Shown here piece after piece: positions 1 to 8,348 of a stretch of DNA of 64,000 nucleotides. Origin of the DNA: Streptomyces sp. SID3212 (GTDB taxonomy: Bacteria; Actinomycetota; Actinomycetes; Streptomycetales; Streptomycetaceae); the NCBI RefSeq assembly GCF_009865405.1, contig NZ_WWJY01000246.1:1-64000 (forward strand). The letters are read 5' to 3'. Position 1 is the stretch's first letter; each line of letters starts with the position of its first letter. The notes beneath the pieces were generated by a model that had not been told where the DNA came from, searched no databases, and worked only from the letters and a program-made list of their open reading frames with translations. Both the position numbers and the translations under genes were made by a program.

Positions 1-1809
1 CAGATGCCTCGCCGCGAAGTCCAGCTCCATCCGGACCTGCTTGATCCGCTCCTCCACCACCAGCGAGCCGTGGCCCGCGTCGTACCGGTACACCTCGTGC
101 GGCGCGCCCCGGGCCGCCAGGCGGTCGACGTAGTTCTCCACCTGCTGGATCGGGCAGCGCGGATCGTTGACACCGGCAGAGATGTAGACCGGCGCCCGCA
201 CGGCGTCGACGTACGTGATCGGCGACGACGCCTCGAACCGCTCCGGCACCTCCTCCGGCGTGCCGCCCAGGAGCGTGCGGTCCATCGCCTTGAGGGCCTC
301 CATCTCGTCGTCGTACGCCGTCACGTAGTCCGCGACCGGCACGGCCGCCAGCCCCACCGCCCACACGTCGGGCTGCGTGCCGAGGCCGAGCAGCGTCAGG
401 TAGCCGCCCCACGATCCCCCCGACAGGACCAGCTTCGCCGGGTCCGCGAGACCGGAGGCCACCGCCCACTCCCGGACCGCCGCGATGTCCTCCAGCTCGA
501 TCAGCCCGACCCGGTGCTTGAGCGCGTCCGTCCAGTCGCGCCCGTACCCCGTCGACCCGCGGTAGTTGACCCGTACCACCGCGAACCCGTGGTCCACCCA
601 CGCGGCGGGACCGGCCGCGAACGCGTCGCTGTCGTGCCACGTCGGCCCGCCGTGGATCTCGAAGACCGTCGGGAACGGCCCCTCACCCGCCGGCCGCTGC
701 ACCAGCGCGTGCACCCGCCCGCCGGGACCCGCCACCCACGCGTCCTCCACCGGCACCGACGCGGGCGCGGCGGGACCGGGGGGATCGAGCACGACCCCGC
801 CCGCCGTGGACCGTACCTCCGGCGGCAGCTCGGCCGACGACCACAGGTACTCGACGCTCCCGTCCGGCCGGGCCGTCGCCCCCACCACCGTCCCGGGCGG
901 GGTGTCCACCTGGATCAGCGCGCGCCGGACGAAGTCGTACCGCCACAGCTCGTCGCGCGCCTCGAAGCTGTGCGTGACCAGCAGCCCCGACCCGTCCGGA
1001 TACCACTCGGCATTGACGTCCCCGGGCAGCTCGATGGCGAGATCGGTCTCCTCGCCGGTCAGCGGGTCCCAGATGACCGGCTCCCAGCGCCCCCGCCGCT
1101 GATGCCCGACGAGCAGCCGGCTGTCCCCGGCCACCGGCGCGAACCCCAGCACCTCAAGACCCAGCTCGCGCGTCCCGCCCGCGGTGTCGTCGAGCTCGGC
1201 GACCACCGAACCGTCCAGCCGCAGCACCCGTACCGCCGAGTGCATCGCGTCCCCGTGCTCGGTGTGCTCGATCGCGAGCAGATCGCCGTCGTACGACAGG
1301 TCCCCGACCCCGGCGGACTCCCGGTGACGGTAGATCTCGACGGGCGGCTGCCCGGGCCGTACGACATGGAGGGTCGACCCGTCCTCGTCGGTGGACCGCC
1401 CCACGACGGAGGTGCCGTCCCGACCGAGCGCCAGCCCGCCCGGATAGGAGGGAGCGAGCCCCGGTGTCGCGGGCTCGTCCCCGGCCCCCGCACCCGCCCC
1501 GGTCCCGGACGGGGAGGTCACGAAGGGCTGACGCATCCAGACCCCGAACTCGTCCCCGTCGGTGTCGGAGAACCACCAGATCCACTCGCCGTCGGGAGAC
1601 AGCACCCCGTCCGTGGTCCCGTTCGGCCGGTCCGTCGCCTGCCGCTGCTCGCCCGTGGTCCTGTCCCACGTGTACAGCTCGAACGTCCCCGTCGCGTTCG
1701 ACACGAACAGCGCCCGCTGCGGAGCGTCCTCCGCCCAGTCGGGCAGCGAAACCCGCGGCGCCCGGAAGCGCTTCTCCCAATCCGGCATCGAACCGGTGAT
1801 CTGAGTCAT
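1..1809 (-). CDS. S9 family prolyl oligopeptidase-like peptidase (C-terminus outside window)
   Basis: Serine peptidase of the prolyl-oligopeptidase/acylaminoacyl-peptidase type, expected to cleave short peptides in the cytoplasm. The frame opens at ATG 1809 and is still open at the left edge after 603 codons. The N-terminal two thirds read as beta-propeller-type repeats (for example WSPDG- and YDGD-like strands). The C-terminal third is an alpha/beta hydrolase with the oxyanion stretch EIHGGPTWHD, the nucleophile motif GGSWGGY, an acidic residue in GVNDPRCP and a histidine in YDAGHGS, so the full catalytic triad is visible. A family-sized protein would end very soon after the edge. No signal peptide is seen. 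It is transcribed away from the hemerythrin gene, from which it is divergent across about 165 bp. Family assignment is secure; substrate is unknown. Confidence 0.93.
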   Translation of the reverse strand, partial: MTQITGSMPDWEKRFRAPRVSLPDWAEDAPQRALFVSNATGTFELYTWDRTTGEQRQATDRPNGTTDGVLSPDGEWIWWFSDTDGDEFGVWMRQPFVTSPSGTGAGAGAGDEPATPGLAPSYPGGLALGRDGTSVVGRSTDEDGSTLHVVRPGQPPVEIYRHRESAGVGDLSYDGDLLAIEHTEHGDAMHSAVRVLRLDGSVVAELDDTAGGTRELGLEVLGFAPVAGDSRLLVGHQRRGRWEPVIWDPLTGEETDLAIELPGDVNAEWYPDGSGLLVTHSFEARDELWRYDFVRRALIQVDTPPGTVVGATARPDGSVEYLWSSAELPPEVRSTAGGVVLDPPGPAAPASVPVEDAWVAGPGGRVHALVQRPAGEGPFPTVFEIHGGPTWHDSDAFAAGPAAWVDHGFAVVRVNYRGSTGYGRDWTDALKHRVGLIELEDIAAVREWAVASGLADPAKLVLSGGSWGGYLTLLGLGTQPDVWAVGLAAVPVADYVTAYDDEMEALKAMDRTLLGGTPEEVPERFEASSPITYVDAVRAPVYISAGVNDPRCPIQQVENYVDRLAARGAPHEVYRYDAGHGSLVVEERIKQVRMELDFAARHL

Positions 1810-1974
1810 GACCCCATTCTGCGCCCGGGCCAGGACATTCGGTCGGCGTACCGCCCAGCCTGTGGACAACTGCCTGTGGATAACTCTCCCGGCCAGGTCC
1901 GAGATGCGCTGCCCTGCCGCCGGGGGCACTGTGGGGGGCGGACGCGTCACGGAATCGAAGCCGAGGACCAGACG

Positions 1975-2676
1975 ATGGCTGCTTCACCCCAGGCCGGGGC
2001 CGAAGGCTCCACGATGTACGACGAGCTGCTCGCCGTACACATGATCATGCGCCGGGGCGCCGCTCTCGTCACCGCGTCGTTCGCACGGCTGACCGCCGGG
2101 GAGGCGGTCGACGTCAGGACGCTGGTCAGGACGTCCCGCTGGCTGATCGAATTCGTGCATCACCACCACGCGAGCGAGGACGAACTCCTCTGGCCGGTCC
2201 TCCGCGGCCTCTTCCCGTCCTCGATCGCCGTACTGGACGGCCTGACCGTCGAACACGGAGCACTGGACACGGAGCTGCACACCCTGGCCAGGGCGGTGGA
2301 CGGCATCGCCGACCCGGACGTCACGGGGGAGCGCGCGAGGACCCTGGCGGTCGTCGGCCAGGCGGCCCTCGCCGGCCTGCCGTCGGCGCAGAAGGTCCAG
2401 GACCTCCTGGCGACACACCTGGACCGGGAGGAACCGGTCCTGCACGACCTCTTCCCCCAGGTCCCGGACGCCGACATCATCCGGGTCCGCAAGGCGATCG
2501 TCCACGGGGCGCCGCGCCACAGCCCGTACCTGGTGTTCGGCCTGATGGAGGACCCGGTCCGGGTGCCGGGCTACGAGGCGATGGCCGCGAACTTCCCCGC
2601 CCCTCTGCGCCGACTGCGCCCGCTGCTCCTGACCCGCTACCGCAGCACCAAGAAGTCCCTGGGCGCGACGCGCTGA
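1975..2676 (+). CDS. Hemerythrin HHE-domain protein
   Basis: A 233-residue soluble protein with a hemerythrin-like cation-binding four-helix domain. Candidate metal ligands are well spaced: H22, the cluster H62-H65 followed by E69/E70, H94, H148 and the E152/E153 pair. The motif HHHHASEDELLW is typical of the HHE family. Such proteins bind a di-iron centre and sense or buffer oxygen or reactive nitrogen species; the precise role here is inferred only. ATG 1975 was chosen because homologous-looking sequence starts there; ATG 2014 is an alternative. The reading frame stays open far upstream, but that part is antisense to the peptidase gene. It is a single gene, followed by about 220 bp before the ABC transporter. 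Confidence 0.85.
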   Translation: MAASPQAGAEGSTMYDELLAVHMIMRRGAALVTASFARLTAGEAVDVRTLVRTSRWLIEFVHHHHASEDELLWPVLRGLFPSSIAVLDGLTVEHGALDTELHTLARAVDGIADPDVTGERARTLAVVGQAALAGLPSAQKVQDLLATHLDREEPVLHDLFPQVPDADIIRVRKAIVHGAPRHSPYLVFGLMEDPVRVPGYEAMAANFPAPLRRLRPLLLTRYRSTKKSLGATR

Positions 2677-2897
2677 CGGCTTCGTACGGGACGCGGGGCC
2701 GGGGGCCTGGATGGGGGGGTACGGCGGCTCGTATCAGCGCCCTCGTGGCTCGTACCACCGCCCTCGCGCCGGACGTGCCCCGCGCGCGCCGCCGCCGATG
2801 CACTGTGCGCCCTCTCCGGCGAGGGGTGCGGGGCTATTGAATGCCGGGGAGCGCGGACGGTCACCCACACCCACGCACGACACGAGCGGGAGTGCGT

Positions 2898-4877
2898 ATG
2901 GCGAGGCGGAAAACCCCCACCGGCGAAAGCAACACAACAGAGTCCGAGGAACTGCTCTTCGGCGGAGCCCTGCGGTACGACATGGGCTGGAACAAGCACG
3001 AGGACGCATTCCTCCAGCTGAACCTACGATCCATGGTCACGCGCCTGCCACGACTGCTGCGTACGACAGGGCAGTTGGCGTGGGAGGCGGACCGAAGCGC
3101 CCTGAGGCTGGTCGCGTTCGCCGAGGCCGGGAGGGGGATCAGCCAGGCGGTCGGCCTGATCGCCGTCAACCGCGTCCTCTCCCACCTCCTCGGCGAAGGC
3201 ACCACGGCCGAACGACTCACCGACGCGGGCGGCGCGTTGGTGCTCGCGGGAAGTACGGCGCTGGTGGGCGCGGTGCTGCGGGCCCTGGCCACGGCGGGCA
3301 CGGGCCAACTGGAACCGAAGGTCGAACGGGTCGCCACCGAGCGGTACTTGTCGCACACGGCCCGCGTGGAGTTGGAGGCGGTCGAGGACGACGAGTTCCA
3401 CAAACTCCTCGACAGCGCCCAGTACGGGGCGAGTTCGGCGCGCCGGATGGTGCAGTACTGCCAGAACGTCCTCAACGCCCTGATGTCCCTCGTCGCGGCC
3501 GCCGGCGTCCTGGCCGTACTGCATCCGGTGCTGCTGCCCCTGCTCGTCGCGATGACACTGCCCAGCGCGTGGGCCGCCCTGACGGTGGCCAGGCGCCGTT
3601 ACGTCTCCTTCCAGGTCTGGGTGCAGCACTCCCGGGCCGGCCACCTCATCAGCCAGATGCTGATCTCCACGGACGCGGCACCCGAGATCCGCGTCCACGA
3701 CGTCGGCCCCTTCCTCCTGCACCACTTCCGGGCGATGGCGCAGTCGCAGGAGGCGGAACAGCGCCGGCTGGCCAGGCTCGCCGCCCGTACGGGACTGATC
3801 GCGGCGGGCTGGACGGGGCTCGCCGCGGTCGCCGCGTACGCGACCCTCGGCGGACTGCTGTGGACGGGGTCGATGGCTCTGGCGGTGGGCGGTACGGCGG
3901 TGTTGGCGATCAGGAGCGGCTCGGCGAGCCTGGAGAACCTCGTCCTCCAGGTCAACTACCTGCACGAGGAAAGCCTGTTCGTTGGAGACCTGCACCGGCT
4001 CTGCGAGGAGGCGGTCACCCGGTCCATCCCGACGGGAGGCCTCCCGCTACCCCCCGACCCCTCCGAGATCACCTTCGAGAACGTGGAGTTCACCTACCGG
4101 GGCAAGGACAACAAGCGGGCGCTGGACGGCGTCAGCCTCACTATCCCGACGGGGAAGATCGTCGCGCTGGTGGGCGAGAACGGCAGCGGCAAGAGCACCC
4201 TGATCAAGCTGCTCTGCGGCCTCTACCAACCGGACTCGGGCCGCATCCTGTGGGACGGCGTGGACGCGTCGAAGGCCGACCGCCAGGAACTGGTCTCGCG
4301 GGTGGCGGTGGTGGGACAGGACTTCTACCGCTGGCCGTTCACGGCGGCGGTGAACATCAGCATCGGCAGAGCCGACGTACCATCCACTTCCCAACGCCTC
4401 GACGAGGCGGCCCGCTACGCGGGCGCGGACTCCCTGATCGCCGAACTCCCCCGAGGCTGGCAGACGTTGCTGGCCCGCGGCTACAAGGGAGGTCACCAAC
4501 TCTCAGGCGGCGAATGGCAACGCCTCGGCCTCGGCCGCGCCCACTACCGCGCCGGCCAGATCCTCATCGTCGACGAACCGACCTCGGCCCTCGACGCCAA
4601 GGCGGAACAACGCCTCTTCGAACAAATCCGCACCCTCGCCGACGCGGGCCAAACGGTCATCCTCATCACCCACCGCCTGGGCTCGGTCCGCGCGGCAGAC
4701 CTGATTCACGTCCTGGACCAGGGCCGAGTAGCAGAAAGCGGCACGTTCCCCGCCCTGATCGCCAACGACAACAAGGGCCCCAAACTCTTCCGCTCCCTCT
4801 ACGAACTCCAAGCAGCCCAATACGCCACAACCCCCACTCGACCGCTCCCCGCCCAACAGGCCACAACCACCCCCTGA
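2898..4877 (+). CDS. ABC transporter half-protein, permease fused to ATPase
   Basis: A 659-residue type I exporter half-transporter, probably a homodimer in the cytoplasmic membrane. Residues of about 60-330 hold the hydrophobic segments; the rest is a nucleotide-binding domain with Walker A GENGSGKST near residue 425, signature LSGGEWQRL near 534, Walker B ILIVDEPTSAL near 555 and the H-loop THR near 590. ATG 2898 is preceded by a GGGAG-type ribosome site, whereas the longer upstream reading has none. The sequence resembles the exporters found with ribosomal peptides, but no precursor or modifying enzyme is adjacent, so the substrate is unknown. The C-terminal 25 residues are Gln/Thr/Pro-rich and probably disordered. 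Confidence 0.9.
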   Translation: MARRKTPTGESNTTESEELLFGGALRYDMGWNKHEDAFLQLNLRSMVTRLPRLLRTTGQLAWEADRSALRLVAFAEAGRGISQAVGLIAVNRVLSHLLGEGTTAERLTDAGGALVLAGSTALVGAVLRALATAGTGQLEPKVERVATERYLSHTARVELEAVEDDEFHKLLDSAQYGASSARRMVQYCQNVLNALMSLVAAAGVLAVLHPVLLPLLVAMTLPSAWAALTVARRRYVSFQVWVQHSRAGHLISQMLISTDAAPEIRVHDVGPFLLHHFRAMAQSQEAEQRRLARLAARTGLIAAGWTGLAAVAAYATLGGLLWTGSMALAVGGTAVLAIRSGSASLENLVLQVNYLHEESLFVGDLHRLCEEAVTRSIPTGGLPLPPDPSEITFENVEFTYRGKDNKRALDGVSLTIPTGKIVALVGENGSGKSTLIKLLCGLYQPDSGRILWDGVDASKADRQELVSRVAVVGQDFYRWPFTAAVNISIGRADVPSTSQRLDEAARYAGADSLIAELPRGWQTLLARGYKGGHQLSGGEWQRLGLGRAHYRAGQILIVDEPTSALDAKAEQRLFEQIRTLADAGQTVILITHRLGSVRAADLIHVLDQGRVAESGTFPALIANDNKGPKLFRSLYELQAAQYATTPTRPLPAQQATTTP

Positions 4878-5140
4878 GACCGGCTGAACGCACCCCTTGA
4901 TACGGGTGACCCATCCACCTGGCACACCAGCTCCGCATGCTCGGTCATGCAACAGATCGTGAAATCCAAATCTGACAACGCCACCTGCCGACCACCGGCA
5001 GGGACCCTCACCCTCCACACCGGTGAAGAGGGCACCGAGGCGGTGGATCTTGCCCCGCGAATCGGCCCCTCATAGGTTGACCACATGGGTCTCCGGAATA
5101 ATCTTCGGCAAGCTGTGAAGGCCGCCTGACCTGCCGCTTC

Positions 5141-5419
5141 TCAGACTTCGAGATCCATGAGACGGTGCCGGGCCGCGCGCCACACCTCTTCGAATTCCTG
5201 GAAGGTCATGGGCATCTCGATGTGCCCTTCCCAGTCGGTGACGGGCAGTTCGGCGGTGAAGCCGTACCGGGCGTCAACATCCCCGGCGGACGCCGCCGCG
5301 ACAGGCCGCCGCGCAGGCCCTTCGAGTTCAACTTGCCGGCTCACCCACCCGTCGTCACCGACCTCGAAGTAGAACCACGTGTCCTCTTCGTCCCAGTAGC
5401 TACGGAACCATCTGCTCAC
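5141..5419 (-). CDS. Conserved-looking hypothetical protein (92 aa)
   Basis: Small acidic, tryptophan-rich protein beginning VSRWFRSYWDEEDTWFYFEV and ending RHRLMDLEV. I do not recognise a named domain. The GTG start at 5419 is set by an AGGAGG six to ten bases upstream and overlaps the TGA of the preceding gene as GTGA, so translation is probably coupled to the damaged upstream gene. The aromatic-rich N-terminus and the evenly mixed remainder read like real protein rather than a GC-rich shadow frame. Together the two genes look like a conserved actinobacterial pair of unknown role. If the upstream amber codon stops ribosomes early, expression of this gene may fall as well. Confidence 0.7.
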   Translation of the reverse strand: MSRWFRSYWDEEDTWFYFEVGDDGWVSRQVELEGPARRPVAAASAGDVDARYGFTAELPVTDWEGHIEMPMTFQEFEEVWRAARHRLMDLEV

Positions 5420-5919
5420 CAACTCCTCCTGACCACCGACCTCCTCCCCACTCCACTCCCACCAGGGTCATCCGACCAGACGACGAGCCGTACGTTCTCC
5501 GCGCCGTGCAGCCCACTCAGTGTCCGCATGACCTCCCAGACGGGTCCCCAGTGGGTGATGTCGCTGGCGACCGCACGACGGCTATGTACGCCAGAGCCAT
5601 CGGTCGCGTCCCAGTCGGCGGCGCTCAACTCGGCCCAGGAGATCCAGGTGGTGCCATGGACGTACGCGGCTCCGCCGTACGCGGAGAAGTCGGCACGCAC
5701 CCCGTCGGACGTGTCCTCCGGCAGACCACGATCCGCGGCCAGCGGCCGGAACCCGAAGGTGTTGCGCACGCCGAAGAGACAGGCGAGCGCGTCGTAGGCG
5801 TTGCCGACGCTGAGGACGAACAGATCGATGGCGCCCACCCAGACCGTATCTTCATCGTCCTCGCCCTAGAGCAGGACTCCAGGCCTGCACTCGATCATTC
5901 CGCTGACGTCCGTGGACAT
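5416..5919 (-). pseudogene. Hypothetical gene interrupted by an in-frame amber codon
   Basis: Reading from ATG 5919 (or ATG 5898) the frame gives MIECRPGVLL, then TAG at 5868-5866, then continues without shift as GEDDEDTVWVGAIDLFVLS and on for about 150 codons to TGA 5416. Sequence quality looks the same on both sides of the TAG, so a single nonsense change in a once intact gene of about 167 codons is the simplest reading. Translation could still restart at GTG 5838, giving 140 residues. The C-terminal half has HGTTWISWAEL and HWGPVWEVMRTL, and nothing I can assign to a family. It overlaps the next gene by four bases. A sequencing error at one base would also explain it. Confidence 0.6.
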
Positions 5920-6290
5920 GCCCGAATTCTCGCGGGCACGGGCAGCACCTGTCTTCAGGGTTTCACAACGGTACTTCCCGGTGCCCGAGGCGGCCGATCA
6001 AACACCACTGCGCCCCAAGCCGACCGAAGCCCATGAACGCATCCGAGCACCTGCGCTCACGCGCAGGGCCCGCCACAACATCCGACCTGATGGCCTCACT
6101 TGGATGGTCCTTGCGGCTGGCAGCGCCCAGGGTTGTTCGCGGTTGTACGACCCAGTGGGACACTCAACGGGCACTCAGCAGGATGGGCGTTGTCAGTGGT
6201 GACTGTTAGCCGGACAGGGGTTCCCGGACGACTACGTCCCAGGATCCCGAGTGGCTCCGCACCCACCCCCCTCACACGCGGGCCGCACAG
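5920..6290. other. Intergenic stretch with no recognisable gene
   Basis: About 370 bases between the broken pair and the integrase remnant. Short open frames exist on both strands but none shows protein-like composition or a ribosome site. It may contain decayed sequence of the older integrated element whose integrase tail follows. Confidence 0.5.
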
Positions 6291-6527
6291 TTGCCGGGCG
6301 CCGAAGAACTCAAGCCGCACGAGTCAACCACGAGAGAGACGCGGACCTCCTTCATCTTGATCTTGTCGGATCGAGAGATCCCGTTCGAAGAGATTTCCCG
6401 CGTGGTCGGCCACTCCAGTACTGCCGTGACGGAGGAGGTCTACCGGAAGCAGATTCGCCCGGTGATCCAGACTGGGGCCGTGGCTATGGACGGGATCTTC
6501 GGCGTGGGGCCTCGTCTGGAGCGGTAG
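6291..6527 (+). pseudogene. Tyrosine recombinase (integrase) C-terminal remnant
   Basis: The 78-codon frame contains ISRVVGHSSTAVTEEVYRKQ followed by IRPVIQTGAVAMDGIF, which is the typical C-terminus of phage-type tyrosine recombinases: the LVGHS box and the tyrosine nucleophile in EVYRK. Upstream, where PHELRHTF-like sequence should give the catalytic HxxR, the frame reads PHESTTRETRTS, so the catalytic arginine box is scrambled. All N-terminal domains are missing. It cannot be functional. It points toward the att copy at 6604, as an integrase normally points toward its attachment site, so it is most likely the relic of an earlier element that used the same tRNA-Pro gene. Confidence 0.8.
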
Positions 6528-6552
6528 TCACGCAGATAGTCACGCACAACGA

Positions 6553-6590
6553 ATCAGGGCCACCGACTCACGTGAGTCGGTGGCCCTGAT
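6553..6590. terminator. Perfect 38-bp palindrome after the integrase remnant
   Basis: The 18-base arm ATCAGGGCCACCGACTCA (6553-6570) is repeated exactly inverted at 6573-6590 with the two-base centre CG. It sits between the integrase remnant and the att core. It can form a strong hairpin in either direction and is most simply a bidirectional terminator of the lost integrase gene. Confidence 0.7.
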
Positions 6591-6603
6591 CTGCTACCCA
6601 GCT

Positions 6604-6646
6604 GTCGGGGTGGCGGGATTTGAACCCACGACCTCTTCGTCCCGAA
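6604..6646. repeat. Left attachment site (43-bp copy of tRNA-Pro 3' end)
   Basis: Forty-three bases from GTCGGGGTGGCGGG onward are identical to 35307-35349, the 3' half of the intact tRNA-Pro gene. Identity stops abruptly at both sides (left neighbour T against C, right neighbour T against C). The copy ends inside the anticodon stem, so no second tRNA is made here. This is the standard signature of integration into a tRNA 3' end. Confidence 0.92.
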
Positions 6647-6753
6647 TGAGGCCCTGCCCGCCCGTTGGCCTGTGGGATTTGGGAAGTCGCAGGTCAGGGG
6701 GTGGGTGGGGGTTGGTCTGAGCGGGTCTTGGGAGGCGGTTTTTTCCATGATCG

Positions 6754-6771
6754 TCTCCCAATATTCTCCCA
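6754..6771 (+). repeat. Left arm-type repeat near att
   Basis: TCTCCCAATATTCTCCCA contains two TCTCCCA heptamers spaced four bases apart. It differs in one base from 35218-35235, which lies just inside the other end of the island in the same orientation. In the circular form both would flank the att core, as integrase or excisionase arm sites do. Role is inferred. Confidence 0.55.
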
Positions 6772-6814
6772 GAGAAGTGGGCTCTTCCTGCAGCAATGCT
6801 GCGCTTGCCTCGCA

Positions 6815-6843
6815 GGGGTGGCAGCTGATGCGGCTGCCACCCC
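6815..6843 (-). terminator. Hairpin downstream of the DUF3800 gene
   Basis: Arms GGGGTGGCAGC (6815-6825) and GCTGCCACCCC (6833-6843) pair perfectly around a 7-base loop, about 30 bases past the stop of the leftward DUF3800 gene. No T-run follows, as is common in Streptomyces terminators. Confidence 0.65.
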
Positions 6844-6872
6844 GTCTCCTTGTCTTCTTTCACTCGCCTCGG

Positions 6873-7814
6873 TCAGGTCGACGACGGCAGACCGTCGGTT
6901 GCTCCTGCTCCCGGCAGCGTGTCGTCGTACCGCATGCCCTGCTGGCCGGGGATGGAGGCCGAAGAAAGGGCGGAGGTCTTGCGAGGGCCGAACATCAGAT
7001 TCGACGGCTGCTGCGTCCGTCGGTCGGACACCACGATCCCACCCCGCCACTTCCCTCCGGCGTCCTGGTAACGGAACTGCAGCTTCTTCAGCCGTTGACC
7101 GAACTGCTCTCGCAGCGGCCGATAAGCGTCGTCGCAGTGCACGTTCCACGTCACGTCGCTCAGGTATGCATGACACGCGATCGGAAACAGGAGGGAGGAC
7201 ACCAGCAAATCAGCGACTTGGAGAAGCGTGTGAGTGTCGCTGTGCCCGAAGACCGGGGACTCGATGACCCCGCGCAGGCTGTCCCCACCCGTGCGGTACT
7301 TGCGGGTGGTCACGCAGTGGACGTTGGGGGCGTTCTTCACCTTTGTACGGCTGTCGAGCACCATCATGCCGCGCGAGTGCTCATGGGCGAGCTGAGCCTG
7401 GAAGGTCTCGTTCAGCGCGGCGACGGAGGCCGGGTAGACCCCGGACTCGTCGAACGCCAGCCCCTCTTCCTTGATCCACACACGAGCGAGGATGCGCGCT
7501 TCGTGAGCCTCCAGCATGTCGAGGAGTGAAGCGATCAACTCCATGGCCGCACGCCGCCAGCCGTGGTTGCCGGCGCGGAGGTTCTTGCGAACGTCCGCGC
7601 CCTTGATCTCGTGCTGGATCACGTCCGAGAGCTGGTCCGCGTTCCGTAGCTGCGGCCGGTAATGCTTCTTGACGTCGAGGAAGGCCCAGGTGAGGGACCT
7701 GATGTGGTTCCGAGGCACGGTGAATCCGCCGACGACGAGGACTGGAGGGGCGTCCGGCCGCACAGGATCAAGTGTTTGCCCGTTGCCCGCCTCGTCGATG
7801 TAGCAAAGATGCAC
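6873..7814 (-). CDS. DUF3800 domain protein
   Basis: A 313-residue protein opening VHLCYIDEAGNG, the hallmark N-terminus of DUF3800 (a predicted RNase H-like fold with an early YxDExG acidic motif). A second acidic patch VLDSRTKVKN and the late HTLLQVADLLVSSLLF helix fit the family, which conserves an aspartate in QVAD. The start is GTG 7814, set by GGAGG five bases upstream; a longer reading to 7916 has no such site. Molecular function is unproven, though members are common on mobile elements and near restriction systems. It is the leftmost intact island gene, divergent from hsdM across about 530 bp. The C-terminal 40 residues (after RDRRTQQPSN-like sequence) look unstructured. Confidence 0.85.
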   Translation of the reverse strand: MHLCYIDEAGNGQTLDPVRPDAPPVLVVGGFTVPRNHIRSLTWAFLDVKKHYRPQLRNADQLSDVIQHEIKGADVRKNLRAGNHGWRRAAMELIASLLDMLEAHEARILARVWIKEEGLAFDESGVYPASVAALNETFQAQLAHEHSRGMMVLDSRTKVKNAPNVHCVTTRKYRTGGDSLRGVIESPVFGHSDTHTLLQVADLLVSSLLFPIACHAYLSDVTWNVHCDDAYRPLREQFGQRLKKLQFRYQDAGGKWRGGIVVSDRRTQQPSNLMFGPRKTSALSSASIPGQQGMRYDDTLPGAGATDGLPSST

Positions 7815-8348
7815 CGAACCTCCGTAAACACGTCTGTGGCCGCCCCCGAAGGGACGGCCACAGGGTCTGCGCAGCCATATGCGCGATGTTTTGCTTGCTG
7901 AATGGGATCCTGCCAAGGCAGCGACGAGTGGTCAAGACGGGCGTCACACTCGGTTGACCGGCGGGAGGGTTTCAGCCAGCCCCGGCATCGAAGCCGAGAA
8001 CGTCGTCCAAGCGCACCGAGACCTGGGCGTGCGCCCGGCCGGTCCGCGGAAGATCTTGAACTGTGCCCGTGGCTCGACCGGCCGTAGTGCCCGTGCAGGC
8101 GGAAATGACGGACACCTGGGACGGCGGCATGCCCCCAAAGTCATCCTCGCTGCCGCCCGAGCTGGAGCGGAGTCCGGCCGTGCGGCCTGTTCTTGGCATC
8201 AGCCCTGGCTGGCTTTGCGGTGGTGACGCGTCTGCGCGGCGGTCCGGGCGCGATGGGGCGCGCGGACGTCGGTGTCTGAACGGCCGGGGCCGTATCGGAG
8301 ACCGCAACGTGGCCTTCTGGGGGGCTCCATGGTCGTAGGATCCACGGT
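7815..8348. other. Divergent intergenic region between DUF3800 and hsdM
   Basis: About 530 bases with no frame I can support as a gene. Just before the hsdM GTG there is TAGGAT at 8335-8340, a good -10 match lying about 9 bases from the start codon, so hsdM might be made from a near-leaderless transcript; I see no convincing -35 box or ribosome site. Confidence 0.4.

Noticed and set aside
4-1970. Very long open frame on the plus strand running into the hemerythrin gene
   Set aside because: Arg/Pro/His-rich composition typical of an antisense shadow; the minus-strand S9 peptidase is clearly the real gene and only the part from 1975 onward is coding.
2898-4877. ABC transporter as part of a lanthipeptide or SapB-type cluster
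   Set aside because: No precursor peptide, lanthionine synthetase or second half-transporter is adjacent.
5085-5129. Short frame MGLRNNLRQAVKAA after a gap
   Set aside because: Only 14 codons with no coding support. It could be the beginning of a deleted gene, but nothing confirms that.
6604-6646. A second tRNA-Pro gene
   Set aside because: Only the 3' half is present; no acceptor 5' strand or D arm follows, so it is an att copy.
7814-7916. N-terminal extension of the DUF3800 protein
   Set aside because: The GTG at 7814 has GGAGG five bases upstream and begins exactly at the family's N-terminal motif; the extension is Arg/Gly-rich filler.
8063-8338. 91-codon plus-strand frame ahead of hsdM
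   Set aside because: No ribosome site, no family resemblance, and the composition is mixed shadow-like on both strands.
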